DNA of 64,000 nt from JABSSA01 sp039984715. Its GTDB lineage: Bacteria > Pseudomonadota > Alphaproteobacteria > Rhodobacterales > Rhodobacteraceae. The stretch spans positions 62,001 through 126,000 of the forward strand of contig JBDWUA010000018.1 of assembly GCA_039984715.1 (NCBI GenBank), read 5' to 3'. Each line of letters begins with the position of its first letter. The stretch's first letter is position 1. The position numbers and the translations under genes were made by a program. Below the pieces are notes generated by a model that had not been told where the DNA came from, did no database searches, and saw only the letters and a list, made by a program, of their open reading frames with translations. Below, piece by piece: positions 58,227-64,000 of the stretch.

Positions 58227-60938
58227 TTATGCAAGTCGTCCGTGACAATGTTTAAATTTCTTACCGGACCCACATGGACAAAGATCATTTCGACCTGGAT
58301 CACCCCATGTTGACGGGTCATTTTCATCAAAGCCCGATGCTTTTGCTTCTTCAGTGGGTTCGGGCAACACATCCGGTGTTTCGGCCTCGTGCGCAGCTCC
58401 GGTCAGAGCAGCTTGTTGACGGCTCATTTCTTCGACCATCTGTTGCTGTTCGGCTTCAGTCACTGGGCGTATCCGAGACAATTTTTGTGCAACATCAGAA
58501 CGCAAACTATCCAACATGCCTTCGAATAATTGGAACGATTCGTTCTTGTATTCGTTCAGTGGGTCCCGTTGTGCATATCCACGAAATCCAACCACAGACC
58601 TCAGATGTTCCAGCGTCAACAGATGTTCGCGCCACTTGGTATCAATCGTGTTAAGCAGGATTTGCTTTTCGATGTTCCGCATATTTTCCGGACCAAAAGC
58701 TTCTGCTTTTTCTTTCATTACTTTTTCAGTTTCTTCCGCAAGCCGTTCACGCAGAACTTCGTCGTCCACGCCTTCTTCTTCGCCCCATTCAATGATCGGA
58801 AGGTCAAGGTTGAACTGTTCAATCACGGCTGCATAAAGGCCCTGCATGTCCCATTGGTCAGCGTAAGCGCCTTCTGGCATATACTGATCGATCAGGTCGT
58901 CGATAACTTGATCACGCATATCTGTCGTTATTTCAGCGACCTCTTCAGCTTCCATAATCTCGCGGCGTTGGCCAAAGATCACTTTGCGCTGATCATTCAT
59001 AACGTCATCGAACTTCAGCAACTGCTTACGAATGTCAAAGTTGCGTCCTTCAACTTTCGCTTGGGCGCGTTCCAGCGACTTGTTCACCCAAGGGTGCACG
59101 ATTGCTTCGCCTTCCTTCAATCCCAACGTCTTGAGAACGCGGTCCAAACGTTCGGACCCAAAGATTCGCATTAAATCATCTTCGAGCGACAAATAGAATG
59201 ACGTGCGACCGGGGTCACCCTGACGCCCAGAACGGCCGCGCAACTGATTATCAATGCGACGGCTTTCGTGACGTTCGCTGGCCAAAACAAACAAACCGCC
59301 TGCGGCCAAAACCTTGTCATGTTCGTCAGTGTGTTCTGCTTCGATACGGGTTCGCACCGCTTCGGGATCCGCTTCGGGATCGGCAGTAATAGCTTCAAGC
59401 ACTTTCAATTCGACGTTGCCGCCCAACTGAATATCAGTACCGCGTCCAGCCATATTCGTGGCGATGGTCACCGCACCAAATTTGCCCGCTTCCGAAATAA
59501 TCTGCGCTTCTTGTTCGTGGTGGCGCGCGTTCAGAACGTTATGCTTGATCGATGCTTCGGTCAGCATCTGGCTGAACATCTCAGACTTTTCAATCGAAGT
59601 TGTCCCGACAAGAACAGGTTGACCCTTTTCATAGGCCTCAGTGATTTCCTTGGTCATCGCTTCGTACTTTTCACGAACGGTCCGGAAAACGCGGTCGTCT
59701 TCATCCAGACGGGAAATTTCGCGGTGCGTTGGAATTTCGACCACACCCAAACCATAGATCTGACCAAATTCTTCGGCTTCCGTCGCCGCTGTGCCGGTCA
59801 TGCCAGCCAGTTTGTCGTACAAGCGGAAATAGTTTTGGAACGTAACCGAAGCCAATGTTTGGTTTTCAGGCTGGATTTGAACGTTTTCTTTCGCTTCTAT
59901 CGCCTGATGTAATCCTTCTGACATTCGACGACCAGTCATCATACGACCAGTGAATTCGTCGATCAAAACGACTTCGCCATCGCGGACGATATAATCCTTG
60001 TCCCTATTGAACAGTTTATGTGCCCGCAAACCCTGGTTAACGTGGTGCACAATTGTCGTGCTTTCAGGATCATACAAACTAGAGTCTTCACCGATCAAAT
60101 CACGCGCACGCAATTGTTCTTCTAGGAATTCATTTCCATCGTCAGTGAACGTCACATTACGCTGCTTTTCGTTCAGCTCGAAATGTTCGTCTTGAATAAG
60201 AGGAATGATCGCGTCGATGGTTTGATACAGCTCTGACCGGTCCTGAAGGGGTCCGGAAATCACCAAAGGTGTTCGCGCTTCATCCACAAGGATCGAATCG
60301 ACTTCGTCAACGATCGCGAAAAAGTGACCACGCTGGACCATCTCTTCCAGAGAGGCGCGCATATTATCACGTAGGTAATCAAACCCAAATTCGTTGTTCG
60401 TGCCAAAGGTAATGTCACACGCGTAGGCAAGACGTTTGTTCTCTTCGCCCATGCCCGCCCAAGCAACGCCAGTCGTCAAACCCAGCGCAGAATAAACTTT
60501 GCCCATCCATTCGGCATCGCGTTTGGCGAGGTATTCATTGACGGTCACAATGTGAACGCCCTTACCGGTCAGGCCGTTCAAGTAGGCCGCGAACGTGGCG
60601 GTAAGTGTTTTACCTTCGCCTGTCTTTTGCTCGGCAATATTGCCTTTATGCAGAAAGAACGCCGCCGTCAGCTGTGTATCAAAGGCCCTAAGGCCCAACG
60701 CGCGCTTTGCAGCCTCGCGGCAATTCGCAAAGGCCTCGGGCAGCAAATCGTCCAACGACTCACCAGCCTTAGCGCGTTCAGCAAGAACGCCGGTCTTTTC
60801 GATCAAGCCTTCGTCGCTCAATGCTTCAAATTCGGCTTCAAGCCCATTGATCTTTTCGATCATTGGACGCGCCTTCTTTAGAATTTTATCATTCGGCGAC
60901 CCGAAGACTTTTCGAGTCAAGGATTTAAGACCAAGCAT
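58227..60938 (-). CDS. secA: Preprotein translocase ATPase SecA
   Basis: 903-residue motor that drives proteins through SecYEG. Walker A TGEGKTL lies in AEQKTGEGKTLTATFAAYLNG, the DEAD-like motif in IVDEVDSILVDEARTPL, and conserved helicase motifs follow (VGTTSIEKSE, TNMAGRGTDI, LRGRSGRQGDPG). The C-terminus has the zinc-binding SEC-C motif CPCGSGKKFKHCHG, used for SecB and membrane-lipid contacts. Length is normal for the group. It is divergent from the parvulin-type isomerase gene at 61114; the 175-base gap holds both promoters. Confidence 0.98.
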   Translation of the reverse strand: MLGLKSLTRKVFGSPNDKILKKARPMIEKINGLEAEFEALSDEGLIEKTGVLAERAKAGESLDDLLPEAFANCREAAKRALGLRAFDTQLTAAFFLHKGNIAEQKTGEGKTLTATFAAYLNGLTGKGVHIVTVNEYLAKRDAEWMGKVYSALGLTTGVAWAGMGEENKRLAYACDITFGTNNEFGFDYLRDNMRASLEEMVQRGHFFAIVDEVDSILVDEARTPLVISGPLQDRSELYQTIDAIIPLIQDEHFELNEKQRNVTFTDDGNEFLEEQLRARDLIGEDSSLYDPESTTIVHHVNQGLRAHKLFNRDKDYIVRDGEVVLIDEFTGRMMTGRRMSEGLHQAIEAKENVQIQPENQTLASVTFQNYFRLYDKLAGMTGTAATEAEEFGQIYGLGVVEIPTHREISRLDEDDRVFRTVREKYEAMTKEITEAYEKGQPVLVGTTSIEKSEMFSQMLTEASIKHNVLNARHHEQEAQIISEAGKFGAVTIATNMAGRGTDIQLGGNVELKVLEAITADPEADPEAVRTRIEAEHTDEHDKVLAAGGLFVLASERHESRRIDNQLRGRSGRQGDPGRTSFYLSLEDDLMRIFGSERLDRVLKTLGLKEGEAIVHPWVNKSLERAQAKVEGRNFDIRKQLLKFDDVMNDQRKVIFGQRREIMEAEEVAEITTDMRDQVIDDLIDQYMPEGAYADQWDMQGLYAAVIEQFNLDLPIIEWGEEEGVDDEVLRERLAEETEKVMKEKAEAFGPENMRNIEKQILLNTIDTKWREHLLTLEHLRSVVGFRGYAQRDPLNEYKNESFQLFEGMLDSLRSDVAQKLSRIRPVTEAEQQQMVEEMSRQQAALTGAAHEAETPDVLPEPTEEAKASGFDENDPSTWGDPGRNDLCPCGSGKKFKHCHGRLA

Positions 60939-61113
60939 GCGCTCTCCCGCACATCAAATTTCATTGCGCAGCATCTGCTTGCCGGGCGCGCGCGCAGCCC
61001 ATAGATATGAGCGCGAGAACCGGCCCCAGCAAAGCCCACCTGCGCGATGTAAGGGTCACGGAATACACTGTCAATGTCGCGCCCACAGGGTGTCGATCAA
61101 GGAAGGAAAACAA

Positions 61114-61953
61114 ATGCTCAAACGCTTCATCGCCTTGCCCGCCTTTGCACTGGCCAGCGCGTTGTCCTTTTCGGCACAAGCACAGGATGCTTCGACCGTT
61201 GTCGCCACTGTGGATGGGGTCGAAATTACACTTGGTCACATGATTGTTGCACGGGCCACGTTGCCACAACAATACCAGCAGCTTCCTGATAATGTTCTGT
61301 TCAACGGAATATTGGATCAATTGATTCAACAAACGGCACTGGCCCAATCTTTTACGGGTGAACTTCCTCCGCGTGTTCCATTGTCCCTTGAAAATGAATC
61401 GCGTTCTTTGAAAGCGGGCGAAGCAATTGAATTGATTTTGGCGGACGCAATGTCAGACGAAGCCATTAACGCGGCATACAAAGCCAAATACGTGGACCAA
61501 GATCCGGGTAAAGAATTTAACGCATCGCATATTTTGGTTGAATCCGAAGAAGAAGCGACGGCAATCGTTGAAATGTTGGCAGGCGGCGCTGACTTTGCTG
61601 AGTCAGCCAAAGAAAAATCCACGGGACCTTCGGGCCCGAATGGCGGGTCCTTGGGTTGGTTTGGTGCCGGCGCTATGGTTCCGGAATTCGAACAAGCGGT
61701 CATGGGCCTGGAAATTGGACAAGTCTCTACGCCTGTGGAAACCCAATTCGGGTGGCACGTCATTCGATTGAACGAAACCCGCGTTCAAAACATCCCCACT
61801 CTTGATGAAGTGCGCCAGGAAATCGAAGGTCAAGTGCGCGAAGAGGCGATGCTGGGCGCAGTCGAAGAGCTTGTAGGTAAAGCAGAAATTGATCGTTCAG
61901 GCAGCGAAGGTTTGGACCCAACGATCCTGCAACAATTGGACTTGATTGAATAA
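61114..61953 (+). CDS. Parvulin-type peptidyl-prolyl cis-trans isomerase, exported
   Basis: 279 residues from ATG 61114 with AAGGAAGGA upstream. The signal peptide MLKRFIALPAFALASALSFSAQA ends before QDASTVV. The middle contains the SurA-like N-terminal helices, and the PPIC domain (about 135-222) has FNASHILVESEEEATAIVEML, GPSGPNGGSLGWFGAGAMVPEFEQAV and QFGWHVIRL. It assists folding of exported proteins in the periplasm, a sensible neighbour for secA. The stop is four bases before the argJ ATG. Confidence 0.93.
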   Translation: MLKRFIALPAFALASALSFSAQAQDASTVVATVDGVEITLGHMIVARATLPQQYQQLPDNVLFNGILDQLIQQTALAQSFTGELPPRVPLSLENESRSLKAGEAIELILADAMSDEAINAAYKAKYVDQDPGKEFNASHILVESEEEATAIVEMLAGGADFAESAKEKSTGPSGPNGGSLGWFGAGAMVPEFEQAVMGLEIGQVSTPVETQFGWHVIRLNETRVQNIPTLDEVRQEIEGQVREEAMLGAVEELVGKAEIDRSGSEGLDPTILQQLDLIE

Positions 61954-61957
61954 CCCA

Positions 61958-63184
61958 ATGGCTCAAAACACACCTGTGTCACCGCTAGCACCCCCTGGCT
62001 TTCCAGACATGCCGACAATAGGCGGTGTCACGTTTTCCAGTTGTGCCGCAGGTGTTCGTTACCAAGGCCGCCCAGACGTAATGTTAGCTGAATTGCGTCC
62101 GGGCACGGCGATTGCAGGTGTTTTCACGCGGTCTTCAACGCGAGCCGCGCCAGTTTTGGATTGTCAGACCAAGCTGGGCGGCGCCTACGACAAGGGCGCC
62201 GCCATTTTGGTGAATTCAGGTAACGCAAACGCCTTTACGGGACGTGCGGGGCTTGAGTCCGTCAGTGCCATTACGCAATCGGTTGCGGAAAAGCTCAATT
62301 TGCCGGAATCCCGTGTGTTTACCGCATCGACTGGGGTTATCGGTGAACCACTGCCCCATGAACGCGTCACGCAAAGTTTAGGGCAATTGGTTAATTCCCT
62401 AAGCGCCGAAGGGATTTCAGACGCTGCCCGCGCCATTATGACGACAGACACGTTCTCTAAGGGCGCGTTTCAGCAGGTTCAGATCAACGGCCAACAGGTT
62501 CGCATCGCTGGGATCGCCAAGGGATCAGGTATGATTGCTCCCGATATGGCGACGATGCTTGTCTATATCTTTACCGACGCGGCAATGGGTCAAGAAAACC
62601 TTCAGGCAATCACAAGCGAATGCGCCGAACTCACATTTAACCGCATCACGGTGGACAGCGACACGTCGACATCTGACACGGTGATGGTCGCTGCGACAGG
62701 TGCGTCAAACGTCGACGTTAACAACGACTCTGCGTTCAAGGCTGCATTACACGATGTGATGCTTGATCTTGCCCATCAAGTCGTTCGCGACGGTGAAGGT
62801 GCGACCAAGTTCATTGAAATCACCGTCAGCGGTGCGCAAACCGACACGGACGCCAAAACCCACGCTCTTTCTATTGCGAATTCACCGTTAGTCAAAACAG
62901 CCCTTGCCGGGGAAGATCCCAATTGGGGTCGGGTGGTAATGGCGATTGGGAAATCAGGGGCACCTGCGGATCGCGATTTGATCTCGATTAGTTTTGGCGA
63001 TGTGTTGGTTGCAGAAAATGGTTGGGTTCACCCCGATTACGATGAATCCAAAGCTGCTGCACATATGAAAGGCTCGCATATTTGCCTTGGGGTCGATTTA
63101 GGCATGGGGTCTTCACGCGTCACCGTTTGGACATGTGATCTGACGCATGGGTATATCTCAATAAACGCTGATTACCGATCATGA
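61958..63184 (+). CDS. argJ: Bifunctional ornithine acetyltransferase/N-acetylglutamate synthase ArgJ
   Basis: 408 residues from ATG 61958; a TTG at 61946 is in frame but overlaps the previous gene. It moves acetyl from N-acetylornithine to glutamate and can start arginine synthesis. The self-cleavage site is KGSGMIAPDMATMLV, with cleavage expected between Ala198 and Thr199, giving an alpha chain and a beta chain whose N-terminal Thr is catalytic. NRITVDSDTSTSDTVMV and GEDPNWGRVVMAIGKSG are family marks. The stop overlaps the mutT-type start by four bases. Confidence 0.96.
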   Translation: MAQNTPVSPLAPPGFPDMPTIGGVTFSSCAAGVRYQGRPDVMLAELRPGTAIAGVFTRSSTRAAPVLDCQTKLGGAYDKGAAILVNSGNANAFTGRAGLESVSAITQSVAEKLNLPESRVFTASTGVIGEPLPHERVTQSLGQLVNSLSAEGISDAARAIMTTDTFSKGAFQQVQINGQQVRIAGIAKGSGMIAPDMATMLVYIFTDAAMGQENLQAITSECAELTFNRITVDSDTSTSDTVMVAATGASNVDVNNDSAFKAALHDVMLDLAHQVVRDGEGATKFIEITVSGAQTDTDAKTHALSIANSPLVKTALAGEDPNWGRVVMAIGKSGAPADRDLISISFGDVLVAENGWVHPDYDESKAAAHMKGSHICLGVDLGMGSSRVTVWTCDLTHGYISINADYRS

Positions 63185-63582
63185 AAAAAGTCGTTCTGGT
63201 TTCTGCCGTTGCGTTGATTGACGTCGACGGCCGTGTGTTATTAGCGCAGCGTCCGGTTGGAAAGTCGATGGCCGGATTGTGGGAATTCCCCGGCGGCAAA
63301 GTCGAAAAGGGCGAAACACCCGAAGAAGCCTTGGTGCGTGAATTGAACGAAGAGTTGGGCATCGACACTTGGGAAAGCTGTTTAGCGCCGCTTACCTTTG
63401 CGAGTCACTCTTATGAGGACTTCCATTTGCTGATGCCGCTGTTTGCCTGCCGTAAATGGAAGGGGACGCCAATAGCGTGCGAGCGACAAACATTAAAATG
63501 GGTCTTTCCGCGCGATTTTCGGGACTATCCTATGCCCCCCGCAGACGTGCCTTTAATCCCGATATTGCGTGACTGGCTGTGA
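63181..63582 (+). CDS. mutT: MutT-type Nudix hydrolase (8-oxo-dGTP sanitiser)
   Basis: 133 residues. The Nudix box is intact from Gly39: GGKVEKGETPEEALVRELNEELGI, with REL at 53-55 and EEL at 57-59 in the metal-binding positions. The start VVLVSAVALIDVDGRVLLAQRPVGKSMAGLWEFP is that of MutT, which removes 8-oxo-dGTP. Translationally coupled to argJ. Together with mutM at 4126 it makes the window hold two parts of the oxidised-guanine defence. Confidence 0.93.
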   Translation: MKKVVLVSAVALIDVDGRVLLAQRPVGKSMAGLWEFPGGKVEKGETPEEALVRELNEELGIDTWESCLAPLTFASHSYEDFHLLMPLFACRKWKGTPIACERQTLKWVFPRDFRDYPMPPADVPLIPILRDWL

Positions 63583-63703
63583 CGATTACCACATCTCGTT
63601 TCATCAATGGTTAAAAAAATTGCATATTTGTTAATTTTTCGATGACAATGACGGCAATCTATGGCTGTATTGACGAACATGTTTCTCGCGGGGAGGAAAA
63701 AAC

Positions 63704-63838
63704 GTGTTCCGAACAATCGCCTTGGGCACATCTGTCTTAATTCAGGGCATATATGTCAAAACTTTACCGGATGGTCGAATGACCGTGAAGGTAGGTGATA
63801 TGCAATATTCTGGCGCTCCAGTAGCTAAAGCTGCCTAA
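63704..63838 (+). CDS. Conserved-looking 44-residue small protein
   Basis: GTG start at 63704 after GGGGAGG, the right distance for a strong ribosome binding site. The 44-residue product begins MFRTIALGTSVLIQGIYVKT and ends APVAKAA; it contains two amphipathic strand-like runs (VLIQGIYVKTLPDG, MTVKVGDMQYSG), suggesting a small beta-structure. I have seen similar short proteins with MFRT starts in Rhodobacterales, but function is unknown. A strong bidirectional terminator follows at 63864 and the infB end lies beyond it. Confidence 0.75.
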   Translation: MFRTIALGTSVLIQGIYVKTLPDGRMTVKVGDMQYSGAPVAKAA

Positions 63839-63863
63839 ATAACACCACTCACACCTAGACATG

Positions 63864-63900
63864 AAAAGGGGCGGCACTGCAGGGCCGCCCCTTTTTCTTT
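63864..63900. terminator. Strong bidirectional intrinsic terminator
   Basis: AAAAGGGGCGGC (63864-63875) pairs perfectly with GCCGCCCCTTTT (63884-63895), loop of eight, T run to 63900 on the plus strand and TTTT on the minus strand, between the small gene and convergent infB. Confidence 0.93.
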
Positions 63901-63918
63901 GATTGTCGCTTTTGATGA

Positions 63919-64000
63919 TTAAGTCAAAGTACGCGTTACTTCTTCGCGCTCAAAGATTTCAATGACGTCGTCTGGGCGAATATCTTCATAGTTTTCAAAG
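63919..64000 (-). CDS. infB: Translation initiation factor IF-2, C-terminal end (partial)
   Basis: The last 26 codons of a gene running off the right edge, ending at TAA 63919-63921. The visible tail FENYEDIRPDDVIEIFEREE ends VTRTLT and matches the IF-2 domain IV end (the usual ...DIxxGDxIExxExxEVxRTL). IF-2 is a GTPase that brings initiator tRNA to the 30S subunit. The identification rests on about 26 residues only, but the match is characteristic. Confidence 0.8.
   Translation of the reverse strand, partial: FENYEDIRPDDVIEIFEREEVTRTLT

Noticed and set aside
60595..61113. Long in-frame extension upstream of the parvulin-type isomerase
   Set aside because: It lies antisense within secA, and the exported protein has a clear signal peptide and ribosome binding site at 61114.
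1..64000. tRNA, rRNA, insertion sequence, prophage, CRISPR or toxin-antitoxin elements
   Set aside because: I looked at all gaps by eye and found no cloverleaf, transposase, integrase or array. A covariance-model tRNA scan would be decisive; not run.

Overview
The window is a piece of an alphaproteobacterial chromosome, most likely from the order Rhodobacterales (Roseobacter group). The basis is gene order and protein style: ubiB-ubiE / mutM-enoyl-CoA hydratase / rpsT / dnaA-dnaN-recF / gyrB, a kdsD-lptC-lptA-lptB-hpf-ptsN run without rpoN, a NasTS-controlled nitrate cluster, and several TTG/GTG starts. No genus can be fixed from the sequence alone. I see no rRNA, tRNA, CRISPR array, insertion sequence or prophage; almost everything is coding.

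Layout. 1-2.8 kb: a truncated small membrane protein, then ubiB and ubiE on the minus strand. 2.8-7.2 kb: two related membrane proteins in tandem, mutM, an enoyl-CoA hydratase, a VOC protein, a GNAT acetyltransferase and rpsT. 7.2-15.3 kb: replication block dnaA, dnaN, recF, a MerR/SDR pair on the opposite strand, and gyrB. 15.5-29.5 kb: a complete nitrate assimilation locus: nasT and nasS regulators, a leader with an antiterminator-type RNA and terminator, an ABC nitrate transporter (binding protein, permease, one protein with two fused ATPase domains), nitrite reductase NirB with Rieske partner, nitrate reductase NasA, a TrpD2-like protein, and siroheme synthase. 29.6-33.2 kb: a 958-residue RTX protein with repeated PPC-like modules, and a small exported protein.

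33.4-50.2 kb is mostly envelope and surface-polysaccharide work: UDP-glucose dehydrogenase, RNase D, KdsD, LptC/A/B, HPF and PtsN on the plus strand; then on the minus strand a sulfotransferase-like protein, a GT14-type glycosyltransferase with a long C-terminal extension, two paralogous GT2/GT92-like glycosyltransferases, GalE, GalU, KdsB and CysQ; then a KpsM-like ABC-2 permease and an SH3-type exported protein. The supply genes (UDP-Glc, UDP-Gal, UDP-GlcA, CMP-Kdo) and the PAP phosphatase CysQ fit a sulfated, possibly Kdo-linked surface glycan. This is inference.

50.2-64 kb: alkB, dnaK-dnaJ, a GNAT protein, radC, a PstS-like/OmpA fusion, a SecA-adjacent membrane-anchored protein, secA, a parvulin-type isomerase, argJ, a MutT-type Nudix hydrolase, a 44-codon conserved-looking small protein with a clear ribosome binding site, and the 3' end of infB.

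The most interesting items are the NasT leader RNA, the fused ATPase whose first half lacks the H-loop histidine, the TrpD2-like protein inside the nitrate operon, the PPC/RTX protein, and the sulfated-glycan locus. I found no clear case of a wholly new defence or mobile system.
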